Assembly (NCBI GenBank): GCA_022577435.1
Contig: JAKOON010000018.1
Span: forward strand, 8,827,656 to 8,891,655
Source of the DNA: Embiotoca jacksoni
Taxonomy: Eukaryota; Chordata; Actinopteri; Embiotocidae
Direction: 5' to 3'
DNA length: 64,000 nucleotides
Below the pieces are notes generated by a model. The model ran no database searches and was not told the origin of the DNA. It saw only the letters and a program-made list of their open reading frames with translations. Position numbers and translations under genes: made by a program. Below, in pieces: positions 24,717 through 35,300 of this stretch; within the stretch, counting starts at the first letter, position 1; each line of letters starts with the position of its first letter.

Positions 24717-24848
24717 TAACAGCCTTGGAGGCGTGCAGTGTGCATAGGCGTTCAGCATCATGCTAATTTTCATTGTTGTGATAAAAATAAACAGGTCTGG
24801 GGAGCCGAATCTGAAGGCCTGAGGGTCACGGCGCGCTCGACTGACAAC

Positions 24849-24907
24849 GGGGGGGAGGAGGGGTGGGTGTGGAGGGCGGGGAGGTGTGGTGGTGGTGGGG
24901 GAGGGGG
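24849..24907 (+). other. G-run cluster, G-quadruplex candidate
   Basis: Within 59 bases the plus strand has a G7 run and at least six further runs of three to five G separated by one to a few bases, plus GGTGGTGG. This exceeds the usual pattern of four G3+ runs with short loops. Whether it folds in the cell is unknown. Confidence 0.6.
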
Positions 24908-25064
24908 CTCAGACTGAATTACCTTGATCCACCACGACAGCCTCACATCACTGTCACCAGCCTGTTTGGAAGGGCTTGATGGGGCTGCGGCGCTAAGTTG
25001 GAGTAAGCCGACTGCGATGGATGTGTGTTGACAGTATACTGTATTCAAGGGCACATTGAAATGA

Positions 25065-25300
25065 ACGGGTGAAACGGGGGAAAGTTTGCTAAGCCATGTG
25101 TGCCATAATTATCCCGGGCTCTCCTCTGTGCCTCTTATCTGGTGGACTGGTGGTGATTGTCAGATGAGTGAGGAATCGACTCTGACAATATCTTTGTGTC
25201 TCACAATTGGCCCCCAAATCTTACAATAGACAGGAGATGTTATGTGGGAGCAGTTTCCGGAGCATTTTCCTCTCCAAGGGCCATGTCACATCATTCATAT
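25065..25300. promoter_or_regulatory. Candidate conserved non-coding block
   Basis: Complex repeat-free DNA with GTGCCATAATTATCCCGGG, CTCTTATCTGGTGG, TGGTGATTGTCAGATGAG and CTCACAATTGGCCCCC. It contains homeodomain (TAATTA), GATA (TTATCT) and TGTCAG/TGATTG TALE-type words. Closed in all frames. Texture evidence only. Confidence 0.28.
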
Positions 25301-25457
25301 TGTTATAGGGCTTTTAATAATAGTGTTTTTGAACATTAAAATATCACCACATTGGTGCATTAAATAATCAGTTTTTTACCATACCTACATTGCAATACTT
25401 TCAGTTAGAAAAGATTAACAACTAATGCAATTACAATGTTGCAAAATCACGGCATTA

Positions 25458-25466
<9 letters not shown>
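25301..25466. other. AT-rich spacer
   Basis: Low-GC DNA with no feature recognised, leading into the TA array. Confidence 0.6.

Positions 25467-25505
<39 letters not shown>
25467..25505. repeat. (TA)19 microsatellite
   Basis: Preceded by TGTGTG, a pure TA run of about 39 bases. Arrays of this sort can extrude cruciforms. Confidence 0.96.
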
Positions 25506-25508
<3 letters not shown>

Positions 25509-25604
25509 TAATCTCATCTAAATATTTAAAATATCAATGCTAAAGTATTAATTATTGTATCATGCAGTCAGTGTGTTTGAAGCTGTCCTCCTGACTGTAA
25601 CAGC

Positions 25605-25640
25605 TGAGGTGTTTTGTTTTACATTACAGGTGAGGTGCCA
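25605..25640 (+). other. Juxtaposed acceptor and donor: recursive-splice-like site
   Basis: A T-rich tract GTTTTGTTTTACATTACAG ends at 25629 and is followed at once by GTGAGG (GT at 25630-25631). AG directly joined to GTRAG after a pyrimidine tract is the signature of recursive splice sites in very long introns. It lies about 490 bases upstream of the exon candidate at 26122. Alone it may be chance. Confidence 0.15.
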
Positions 25641-25800
25641 CACTCAAGCACTAGGTGGTGCTTGAACACAGCCCTCACACACACAAACACACACATCTAA
25701 ACACACACTTATTTTCCTCTCTGTGCACACACTAGCATCGGCTCCCATTCTATTCACTCTAAGAGAACAACAAACCACCCCCACCTCTGAACTTTGAACG

Positions 25801-25801
<1 letters not shown>

Positions 25802-25885
<84 letters not shown>
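25802..25885. repeat. (AC)42 microsatellite
   Basis: About 84 bases of pure CA/AC, flanked upstream by looser CA words at 25674-25735 and downstream by GTGTATACGTACACAC, which is partly palindromic. Confidence 0.98.
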
Positions 25886-25888
<3 letters not shown>

Positions 25889-26121
25889 TATACGTACACA
25901 CAAAGCAGGCAAAAAAGATGGAAGGCTCAACTTACAGACCTCTTCTCTGTTCATTTGATAGTCCTCGGCTTCCCTTTCACCCCCTCCCTCCTCATCTGTC
26001 ACACACACACAAATACACACTCGCAGATACACTCCTCTTACTCATCATATCTCTGCTCCACGTGTCCAAAGCTATGATATCCATCTGATCATCTGGCCTT
26101 TTCTCCCCGGTTTCCTTTCAG

Positions 26122-26208
26122 GACTGCAAAAGGAAGACACGGTAGCACGCTCAGGGTTTCAGGGGCAGGCGACCAGTTGCAACACTACACCTTTGAAATC
26201 ACACACAG
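26122..26208 (+). other. Candidate internal exon, 87 bases
   Basis: A strong acceptor (TTTTCTCCCCGGTTTCCTTTCAG in two parts, AG at 26120-26121) and a good donor (ACACAG then GTAAAG, GT at 26209-26210) bound 87 bases, a multiple of three. Frame 0 has a stop. The other two frames are fully open: one reads TAKGRHGSTLRVSGAGDQLQ then HYTFEITH, the other LQKEDTVARSGFQGQATSCN then TTPLKSHT. I recognise neither as a known domain. No partner exon with a matching phase was found in the window, which would be normal inside a very large intron. It may equally be a non-coding RNA exon or chance. Confidence 0.3.
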
Positions 26209-26210
26209 GT

Positions 26211-27978
26211 AAAGACACACGCGCATACAGCTTCTCCACATAAAACGGATCCATAAACGCTTAAATACATTACTTAAGTTCAGCTCTCTTGGTCGAATGG
26301 TGTATTTGCGTGTGTGCATGAAGAGGTAAATAAACAGAAAACATCATCTTCTAGTGTTGATGTAGATTTTTGTTGGTGATCAACAATATTCCATTTGATT
26401 TGATTTTTAAGAGAAATTCAGTAAGCAGGAACTTGTGACCGTTCATTGGCAGTTTTCATGATTAGTTCAGGTCAAATAGAGGGATATTAATTCATGACAT
26501 TTGTGTAAAAATATGTGTGAACATAAATAATAACTGCAAAACTCGAATGCATGTTCTTGACCACGGTCTGTGGAGTACAGTTGTATTAAATATACATGGT
26601 ATGGTAAGTCAGAAAGGACTGAGGGTCCATACAGTATATGTGTGTGTATGCACGTGTGTGGTTGCCGCCCGTAGCAACAGTGTGCCTGTACCAATGGGAG
26701 AGATTGTTTGAGTCCCTGTGTGGCCCTTTTTCTCATGCTAACCAGCCAGTGTTTAGTGGTGTGTGTTGTCTGAACCAGGGGCTACATGGTGTCAATCTGT
26801 ACACGTGCATGTGTGCGCATGTGTATGCGTGGGCATCCTTCGGTCTGCATGTGTGCATGTAGTATGTTGTGAGACTGAGCGCACACATCTGCACATGTGT
26901 GTTTGCTTCACGTGTGCTATGTCCTGTGTGTGCTGATCGGTGGGTCTATGGGCAGCTGCGTGAGCATTCCTGTTGACGTTAAGCAGCTAAACAGTACCAG
27001 CTTGCTGGGCTCTTAACCTCCCCTCTCAGAGAGAGAACCTAATGAAGTCCTGAAAGGCTTCCTGACTCCCTCATCTGGCTTTGTTTAGGCCCCGCTCACC
27101 CTCCCTTTGCTTGAGGAAAGCCATTAACCCATTGAGAAGACAGTCACACAGACCCTGGAAGACAGGCCTGCACTGTTAAAATACTCTGTTGTGGTGCTTC
27201 GAAGACCCAAAGTGTGTCTTAAAGAGTACTTTTGAGGTGCATTTAAGGACCTCAAGGTCCTATCGAAGTATCTTCTCAGCAGCTGGGAATCTTGGCGCTT
27301 TGAGTGTTTTTTTCAGGTTTCCAAAACAAGCATTGCAGAAGGTTTTAGTCATAACAAGGCTAGTTAATTAGTTTCTGCGGTCCAATAAGAATGATCCCAA
27401 ACAATGATAAACCCGGGTATAAGAATATGCTTGATAAATGTTACTGATGTCCTACACAGAATAGTAATTATCACTTGGTTCACCAGATTCCATCAGAAGA
27501 GGATTCAATTTGTATTTTGTGGTGAAAGGCATCATAACAAATAATACTAAAATATATAAATGGTATAATTTAAGGCTGGATGTACATCAAAATCCAGAAA
27601 ATCCTAAATCCTAAAACTCATGTTAAAAAGTTACAGATTACCCCATAAATGCTATTTTTTACTGTCTGACCAAAGGTGATTCATATCTGTTGCACATGGA
27701 TGCTCCATCCTCAACCAGGAAACAGCATGTAAGATTATCAACATCCACCACCATGGATGACAGGACACGGGAGAGAAAGACAGCTATGGGCAGAGATAGA
27801 TGGATGGAAGAAATAAAAGAAATTGGAGGGATCATTCTCTCTTTCGAAGAATTACGCCCCCCCCCCTTCCTTTTGCACACATGTAACAGCACTTCATTTT
27901 AATTTTATAGTTTGTGTATACTCAATAGAGGAAAATTGTTTCTACGTGGTTATGCCAGTCTATTGAGAGCAAGGCAAG
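26211..27978. other. Non-coding unique sequence
   Basis: A GT-rich degenerate patch lies at about 26630-26930 (many TGTGTGCATGTG words, no pure array). A C run lies at 27859-27867. Several short frames (60-90 codons) exist without domains. No gene supported. Confidence 0.6.
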
Positions 27979-27983
27979 TGAAA

Positions 27984-28014
27984 GGGAAGGGGGGAGGGGA
28001 GGGGGAAGAGGGGG
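27984..28014 (+). other. G-quadruplex candidate
   Basis: G runs of 3, 6, 4, 5 and 5 are separated by single A or AAGA loops on the plus strand. This is the cleanest quadruplex motif in the window and sits directly before a conserved-looking block. Confidence 0.65.
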
Positions 28015-28019
28015 TGCAT

Positions 28020-28440
28020 GGCAAATAAAAAAGTGCGGCAGTTAAAATTGAATTTGTATTCACCAGGAAGTGGGTTAACCCAGTTAAAAGTCGGGGAATC
28101 CAATAGCACAGGCTGATATGTGGTGTCGAGACAATCTCCTTTGGGGAGCTAAGGCGCTTGGCTCATATGCTGCCTACCCGGGCTCAGAGCATGTTTTCAG
28201 GTAATAATAATACATCATATTGCTTAACGGCGTATTTATGTAAGAACTCAGCGAGAGGCATCTGGAGTGCCTCGGTGTTGTTCTTTGAAATCACCTCCTT
28301 CAGATATGTGCCACTCGCAGTTGTTATGTTTTCTCTCCCTTATCAGTTTTGCAGAAATGGAAAATTCTATTACAGAGCGTATTTGGTTTGTCACAGTCAG
28401 ATGCCTTCTCCTCAGGTTGCGTTTTGTGGGGGGTGCAGGC
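28020..28440. promoter_or_regulatory. Candidate conserved non-coding block
   Basis: Repeat-free complex DNA with GGGTTAACCC (a perfect palindrome at about 28071-28081), CCAATAGCACAGGC, GTAATAATAATACATC, CTTATCAG and GGAAAATTCTATTAC. Frames are interrupted or unremarkable, although 28158-28466 stays open for about 100 codons on plus and nearly as long on minus without domains. Regulatory by texture only. Confidence 0.28.
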
Positions 28441-28549
28441 ATTTTTCCCAAGATCTCTTTTTTTAAGAGACAGCGTTGCTGTGTTTGTGTGCATGTGTGG
28501 CTCCACCAGCACCCCCTTCTTTGTATGCTAAAGAAGAAAGGCATGTTTT

Positions 28550-28552
<3 letters not shown>

Positions 28553-28580
<28 letters not shown>
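28553..28580. repeat. A28 tract
   Basis: Twenty-eight consecutive A residues after a GCATGTTTTCAT stretch. No SINE body was recognised upstream. Confidence 0.95.
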
Positions 28581-28800
28581 GATAAATCTCCCAGTCCTTG
28601 TTATTGGAATATATTGACTGCCCTTGGTTCATTGACTTTTTATTACAGGAGGTAGCACAACTGTCAGCAAATAGGAAAAAAATTGTTTCAGCCATTTGCT
28701 TTGGAACATTTGAAGCTGATAATTTTTGTACTCTGTGCACACAGTGTGTGCACAGTTTTTTTTTGTGTGTGTCAGCAGCAAGCATGTTTTTGCTGTGTGT

Positions 28801-28801
<1 letters not shown>

Positions 28802-28890
<89 letters not shown>
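28802..28890. repeat. (GT)44 microsatellite
   Basis: About 89 bases of pure GT, followed by GATTTGTGTGTAGG. It forms the core of several spurious Val-Cys and His-Thr frames, including a 183-codon minus-strand reading over 28629-29180. Confidence 0.98.
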
Positions 28891-28891
<1 letters not shown>

Positions 28892-29041
28892 ATTTGTGTG
28901 TAGGAGGTGCAGTAAGCAGTGATGATGGTGCGTACAATGGAAAGGAGGAGGAAGAGGAAGAACTGCAGTGAAAAACAGAAGGAGGGAAGTGTAGGCTAAG
29001 GCAGAGAGAAAGAGACAGAGAGAGAGAGACATCCAGACAGA

Positions 29042-29205
29042 GAGGTGGTTTCGGTCTACCAGGAACACACAGCTCTAGCCGCCAGCAGTGTGTCAGTGGT
29101 GGTCCCCTCATCCAGTCTGCTGCAGCATCTGCCAGAGAGGCACCAGGCTGAGCAAGACCCAGATCCTTCCACGGCCCCATCTCAGGACCAGAGCCCCATC
29201 AACTG
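29042..29205 (+). other. Open segment with terminal-exon appearance
   Basis: The frame that starts GAG at 29042 is open to a stop near 29203. It reads EVVSVYQEHTALAASSVSVV, then VPSSSLLQHLPERHQAEQDP and DPSTAPSQDQSPIN. Upstream it is open only to a stop at 28997, through GA-repeat codons and with no ATG, so it would need an acceptor. GGTCTACCAG at 29053-29062 is a possible but weak one. Composition is Ser/Gln/Pro-rich, as in disordered protein tails. No domain recognised; chance is likely. Confidence 0.12.
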
Positions 29206-30720
29206 ACTTCTCCTCCAGGCCCAGCTGTCTTCTTCTGCTCTTCCCACCCCATACCTCTCTGTCTCCACACCAAACCATGTTAGTAACCCTGCAACAGAAC
29301 CCTCAGGCTTGTGTCTATTCTTTTCATGCAGCCTCAGCATCAGCTCCCTCCGGCCCCATCCCCGCATATTCCCTCTGCTATAAAACCAACCTTAGCCTCT
29401 CAAGACCCCCCGAACTCATGTCTCTCCTCCAGCATCTTCCAATCCAAATGCCAATTCATTCCCGCATACATTCGTACAGGGCGGTGGAAATGTATGACTT
29501 TATTAAAGTCCGAATCAAAACAGTTTTTTGCTAAGTGTATGACCATTTACAGTACTAAAGAACAAATGTAATTATTCACTACAAAGATTCATGTCTGCTA
29601 TTGTAATCAGCAGGTGTCATTGAGTAGATGTTTGCAGGGAAATCCGTGTCTCATCGGAGGTGGTTCCTGTTTACATCGCCATCAGCAGCCACAATACAGG
29701 AGACTTAGCTAGTATCCATCATGGTTGAACAGACACACCAAAGACTTTCACCAACAAGATTTGAAAAAAAACATCAGAGTAGTGGATACACTGCCTGACA
29801 AGTGGTCCCTCCGGAAGCCCCATGTAAAGAATGTGCACATCAGGTTTTAAGACATGATTTGAAACTACTGTATGTCTCCTGTTCATAATTTTCTATAAAT
29901 TGTAAAATAAACATTGATTTAGCATTTTAATCTCTTGGTATTTCATCAGTCACACACCTGTGTTATTTTAAGCTACTGTCTCAGTTGTCAATAGACCATA
30001 AAAGTGTGGGAATGATTAACTTGCCAGTTAGTTAATAACACGTGAGATCACCTTGCAGGCACACCGATGTGTGTTCTTCCTGGTTGTCACCTATTTCTCT
30101 AAATTCATTCCTGTTTTCCTCCTCAGTCTGTTTACAATCACCCAATTACCTTAACACGCTTCTTATATCAGCTTTACTTTACTCATATGAGAAATAGCCA
30201 AAAATGAATACGACAGTCAACAGCTGGCACTTTAGAGTCCCCAGAATAGCAGCAAAACCCAACATAAATCTCCTGTCTTGAATCTTTTCTTCCTGTCGCA
30301 GCCCTCTACACTTTATGCTTTTACAAGCCCACCTCGAGGACCTGTGACCTTTAACCCCAGGTCTGACCTGTTCCTCTCCCATCATTCTTCCCCGCCTCCA
30401 TCCCCATCCACTTTCCATTACCCAGGCACAACCATTTTCCTGAAGCCCTCTCCCCATATAAAGTCCTTTCTCTTTCCCTGCTGGGGCTGGAGAGGGGCCG
30501 AAGCTGCAGCATCTCCCCATCCGTTAGCCAGGAGCCAGAGATCCCAGCCAGAGATGCCATCTGATACAAGTCTATCATAATGAAGGTCCAGCATGGGGCT
30601 AAATGAGTTTCCACCTCAGCCGCGCAAGGGGCTAATGACAAAACAGCCTCCCTGTGCTCCTTGGCCTGCCGCTAGCTTTAATCAGGGCATATGGCACTTG
30701 CCTAAACTGCTTGCCTAAGA
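29206..30720. other. Non-coding unique sequence
   Basis: C-rich on plus up to about 29450, then AT-rich, with a C/T-rich patch again at 30270-30480. Frames at 30179-30641 are open on both strands for about 95-113 codons, without domains. No gene supported. Confidence 0.55.
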
Positions 30721-30785
30721 GGAGAGGAGAGGAGAGGAGAGGAGAGGAGAGGAGAGGAGAGGAGAGGAGAGGAGAAGAGGAGAGG
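30721..30785. repeat. (GGAGA)11 pentanucleotide repeat
   Basis: Eleven perfect GGAGA units (30721-30775), then GAAGAGGAGAGGA. The all-purine strand with mirror symmetry could form intramolecular triplex DNA. It is the only long pentanucleotide array in the window. Confidence 0.97.
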
Positions 30786-30949
30786 ATTTAGGAGAAAGCG
30801 AAAGGAGACCTTTGAGAAAGCTCTGAGAAGATGAAGAAAAGCAAGTAACATAGGAGAGGACATGAGATTACATTTAAAAAAAATTAAAAAAATTGGGAGA
30901 GTTTAAAAAAAACTTTCATTTTCCCTGAAACAGCACTGTAATAAGTCCA
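30786..30949. other. A/G-rich then AT-rich spacer
   Basis: Purine-rich DNA with A-runs near 30873-30915. Nothing else seen. Confidence 0.6.
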
Positions 30950-31900
30950 TTGTATGTGCGTAGAAGTGATGACAGGGCTTTACATCTTCTAGGTTATTAT
31001 AGGTCTCACAAGCAGGCCTGCGAGGCTGCCTAATACGGGGCGGAAATCACTAATAGCTTTCATAGATTTATATTAATTTGCAGGATTTAATGTGCCTTAA
31101 ATGGCAGATGATCAACAAGGGAAAACAAAAGTGTATTAGTGCCCCGGTGGCATAAAAAGAGTGAGGAAGGGGGTGGGAGCTTAACAAATAGGCTACTCCA
31201 TTTTCATAGCCCACTTTATGGCTCCCCAACCTATCCAAATTAGCTTAAAGGATTGATAATTCTTCACTAATATAAAACTGTTACTGAGCCTCTAAACTGT
31301 GACTTGCTCTCTTTAGGTTTTGTCAAACATTAAATAGAGGGCTTGGTTGTGGAAATTAAATTGAAATCGCATAACAAGGCTTCCTTTTAATTTGATTAAT
31401 TCTTTGTTGTTGTTTTAGATCCCTTGCGAAGACACCCATGACGTTTCGAGGTTATTTGTTCCACTGTCTAATGACAATTTTCTTGCACAATAACAGCAGT
31501 TAAAGAGCCGCCTCAGAGCGAGTTTTTTGTTTTTTTCTTTTGCCTTGAAATCACAGACAAGGCTAAGCCAAAGGGGGACTAATAAACCTCACCCTTAATT
31601 CCACTGCGAGGCTACTGCTGTGACTGCTCACTCTACAACTTCCCTACAGCCCTAATTGTATAGAGAGGGATGATCAAAACTTAATTTAGCCTCCTTGGCT
31701 CGGCATTGGAGGCATTTGTGGCAACAATCATTTTTTAAATCTAAAGAGGTATACGAGGCCATATTAAAGGGAGAGTGACTGATGACCTCTCAATTTCCAA
31801 TCTCAAGGCCATTAAAGTTGCATAAAATTCAATAGATGTAGCAGAAGATGTTTTTACACCTGGAGAAGATATTTAATCATTTCCAATAATGGCTCAATGT
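30950..31900. promoter_or_regulatory. Long candidate conserved non-coding cluster
   Basis: Nearly 1 kb of complex DNA with no simple repeat longer than a few units. Many factor-like words occur: AAATCACTAATAGC, AGATTTATATTAATTTGCAG, AAATTAGCTTAAAGG, TTTAATTTGATTAATTC, CTAATGACAATTTTC, GTAATTAA-like stretches, CCATTAAAG and AATAATGGCTC. ATTAATTTGCA-type POU/homeodomain composites are frequent. The stretch has few open frames of any length. It is the strongest enhancer-cluster candidate in the window by texture. An acceptor followed by a short open frame (31419-31493) lies inside it and is listed separately. Confidence 0.4.
31419..31493 (+). other. Acceptor followed by 24-codon open frame
   Basis: TTCTTTGTTGTTGTTTTAG (AG at 31417-31418) is followed in frame 0 by IPCEDTHDVSRLFVPLSNDN, then FLAQ and a TAA stop at 31491-31493. 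AATAAA occurs at 31581-31586. This could be a small 3-terminal exon, but 24 open codons prove nothing and the surrounding DNA looks regulatory. No homologous protein tail was recognised. Confidence 0.12.
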
Positions 31901-32159
31901 GTACACAAAGCAGGCCGTTCAATTGGTACTTCAAACATTTTGGTTCCTTTTGAAGCTGGTGTACTGTAGGTTGCATTTTGGCAGCAAAAAAACCCCAGTA
32001 AGGCTGTACCAGGCTGTACTCAGCATGGAGAAAATGAACCTCTGAAACCCATGCTGACAGTTTTGGACCCTACTGTTCATGATTTCAACAGCACATAACC
32101 CGTCTTGGCAAACAACAAGCCCCCAGTACAAATTAGCCAGCCCTCAGCAGGGTGTGAGG
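31901..32159. other. Non-coding unique sequence
   Basis: No recognisable feature. The minus-strand frame 31931-32131 shows no domain. Confidence 0.55.
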
Positions 32160-33110
32160 ATTGCTTTTCCATGACAGGAAAAAGATAGAGGAAGGCTCAG
32201 GTTATCTAGGCAAAGGCCTCCATAGACAGCTTCTTGGACTTGCTCCTGAAGCCTCCAGTTGTTTCTCATGCTTTCCTTTTCCTGCTCTCTAATATATCTC
32301 TTCCTCAATCTCTCACTCTGCACAATCCTTCCTCACTCCAAACAGTGTCGCCCAGGTTTTCCCTCTGAGCAGGGTGATTGCTTGCAGCTGGGGTGCATTG
32401 AGAACATTTTAATATTATGCAGAAGATTAGAGCAAACTAACTACATTATTCTCCAATTACACTCATTTCATCCAACTGATGTCTTTATATCCTTCCCCTC
32501 GCCTCGATTAGCCTAATGTGAAAATGGAAGGGGGGAATGCGCTTAGGACTGTACCGATTGTTCCTCGGTTGCCTATTATTTCAGTGCGCCATTAAAAGGG
32601 AGGCGTCTTTTATAGTGACTGTAAATAAAACGATTAGGGGCAGATCCAGCCGGGTGCTGAGGAAGATTTCATTTCAGGGATCTGCTTATCAACGTTCTTG
32701 GAAGGTTTGGAAGGATTGCGAGGGCCCGCCACAGACGAGAAGCTACCTTCCCCCCACCTTCATCCCACAACGCCTCTCTGTCTCTCTCTGAATCCGCATT
32801 ACAGTAGCAAATCTCACACTTGCTTTGCATCCTTGTCATGAAATAAATAAATCAATTACATTTCCGCACACATGCACGGCTTCCATCACAACACGACTTC
32901 AAATCATTTCGTCTCACATGCCTGTAAGCCTGCTTAATATCCTGCCAAGCATGCCCAAATTATTAGAAAGTACATGAGTGACAATTGTCAGCCAATGTTG
33001 GTGATCCGCATATTCGAATATGAAAATGCTATGTGCCTGAATGGGGAAAAGAGAAAGCTCCCTCACTTCATAAATCCCTTGCCGAGCAGGAAGCTTTTTG
33101 AATTGTGGGT
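32160..33110. promoter_or_regulatory. Second candidate conserved cluster
   Basis: Complex repeat-free DNA with GAACATTTTAATATTATGCA, CTCCAATTACACTCATTTC, GATTAGCCTAATGTG, GTAAATAAAACGATTAGGGG, AATCAATTACATTTCC and CCCAAATTATTAGAAAG. TAAT-type cores are dense. Plus frames 32259-32516, 32537-32791 and 32974-33237 (about 85 codons each) lie end to end but share no reading frame or domain and have no good splice sites between them. Regulatory by texture only. Confidence 0.35.
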
Positions 33111-35300
33111 GTTCTACACAAAGCAAATGTCACAAACAAGACTGAAGAAGACCCCAAACCAGAGAGCTACTCCAGCACTGCTATCTCAAGGCTTTGATTG
33201 CTTTGATGTATGCAACAAGTCCATAAGCTATATATAGAGACATGGAGCTTCTTTATGAAAGTATTCAAGGACTTTTGCAGTGCTTGGGCCTTTCATAATG
33301 CACAGACGACTGGAAACTCAATATGTTAACCGTCCATCAGGAATTATTCCACATCAATTTACACCGCAAAGTTGCCTTCAGCATGGATACTATTTAAGAG
33401 AGGTCTAACATTATCAAATGCAATGATGGACTTCATGGAACAGTATGTCATGAAAAATAAAAGTGGTTCAAAGAAGCGGTTGAAAACTGGTGAGATTTGT
33501 GAAATTCAAACTCCTGTTCTCGAAAAGTTCTTTGACTTAACAAAACACACATACTGCACATTTGTTCATCTTTTGTCCAAAGCATCTTACTTTGTTTCGC
33601 ATGCACACAAAGTTGGAGCCATATAGAGTTAAATGTTGCAGTTTTGTTTTTGTTTTTTTTCTTTTTTCGAGAACACTTTAGTGCAGCTTGGGAATTGTAC
33701 CAACAAACTTTTAGTTTAAGGCCAAATGAATCTACTCACTGTACAGCCAGAAATGTTAACAAACACAAACCATTATTGTTTTCCATGTCTCCTTGTTAGG
33801 CTCCTTCTCAGAAGCAACTGTTGTCGCTAATCTTATTCTTCTATCTATCATCTGCAATCAAACAAGTAGAAGTGAATGATTTCTAAACTCCTATTGGTTA
33901 GAGGCAAATTTGCACAGTACACCAGCACATAGCAGCACACTAGACTTTATCTTGCATCTTACCAAATTTCATCATGTAACTGTGTAGAAAAGAAAAACAA
34001 CAGTTTGGAGCCAGGAGAAGTGGAAGTGAGTGTAGGTAGCTTTAGTCGCACTCAAAGAAATATTTTCCAACTACATTAAATGGGTGTCTGGGTTGCTGGG
34101 TAGTGATCCGGGATGACCACACATGTGTCTTGTAAGACTATGCACAGATCTTGTTAAATAATACAAAAAAGAAAAATACTTGTGTTATTATTACATCAAC
34201 TCATTACATGCTGTGCTACATATTAAGCAATGCTGTGACATTACATTGAAACCCCTTTCGGCTACACTGAGGCACCCTTTTAATGTTTGCCCCCCCCCCC
34301 CCCACCCCCTTTTCCTTCCCTCTTTCCTTTAGTTTCTCGGATTGACTTCTCCTTTGTGTTGGATAGCAGGGACGCGCAGTGTTGATTTCAGTTGTATGGC
34401 GGTTGTTTCATAGCTTGCAGCATGTTTGTCTATGGTGGCATTCCTCAATTCCATTTAGCACACAAGAGGAGCCCCTCGGGCCGGGCATATCCCAGCATCC
34501 TCTGGTCCTCCACCATCCCACTGATGGACCAGGCAAACATCTGATCTCTTACCCAAACACACAAGTGTGTTATGCGCAAGTGAAGAAACACACTTGCACA
34601 AACACACTTGCACACAGTGACACACATCCTCTCATGCACACTTAGACACAAGCTCACCACATACACCACAAATCACCATCTCCACACTGAACACTTACTC
34701 CTATCACATTGCAGTAAATCCAGTTAAGAAGCTCTGTGTGGAGAGAAAATAAGAGATACAGTTACCAGGTCTGGAAAGGTTTGACCTAAGCTGTGTCACC
34801 ATGTACCAATGCTATTGTCTGATGAAATGTTTGAATATGACAGATCCACAAAGCCTTTTAGCGTGTCAGCATTGGTAATTTATTACAGCAAAATTTTCCA
34901 CTTACGAGATCTCTCAGAAACGCACAAAAGCCTTTGGAAATACATGACAATTACATTCTCCTTTCAATCCCAAATAGGAAAAAAGATTTGGGTCCAGGAC
35001 CTTTAGGAGTTTGTTTGGATTTGATGGCCTTTTCAGTCGAATTTAGTTTAAGGTAGAGATACAGTTATAAACAAAACACCACTTCTCAGCGCAAACCGAA
35101 GATTATGTTTTATTGGTGTGGAGATGGTCCCCTGAAAGGCTTGACAGATAATTCTGTTTACTGGAAGTAAAACGACTCTGACCATAATTCCCTTTGGAAC
35201 TGGAGCATAGTCTGATGTTTTGACCTTTTGCAAATGAATCTGAGCAAACTTGAGCACTTCAGGTAATTACACAGCAAAACTGCTTTGACAGGACCTATCT
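33111..35300. other. Non-coding unique sequence with a C-rich run
   Basis: Mostly AT-rich, with a T run near 33640-33666, a C-rich stretch (34290-34309, runs of 13 and 5 C) and a loose CA patch at 34560-34670. Short frames without domains. No gene seen. Confidence 0.6.

Noticed and set aside
26122..26208. Immunoglobulin-domain assignment for the exon candidate
   Set aside because: Likeness to a C-type strand is faint and the defining cysteine is absent.
28629..29180. 183-codon minus frame with His-Thr repeats
   Set aside because: Spans the GT array; only low-complexity content.
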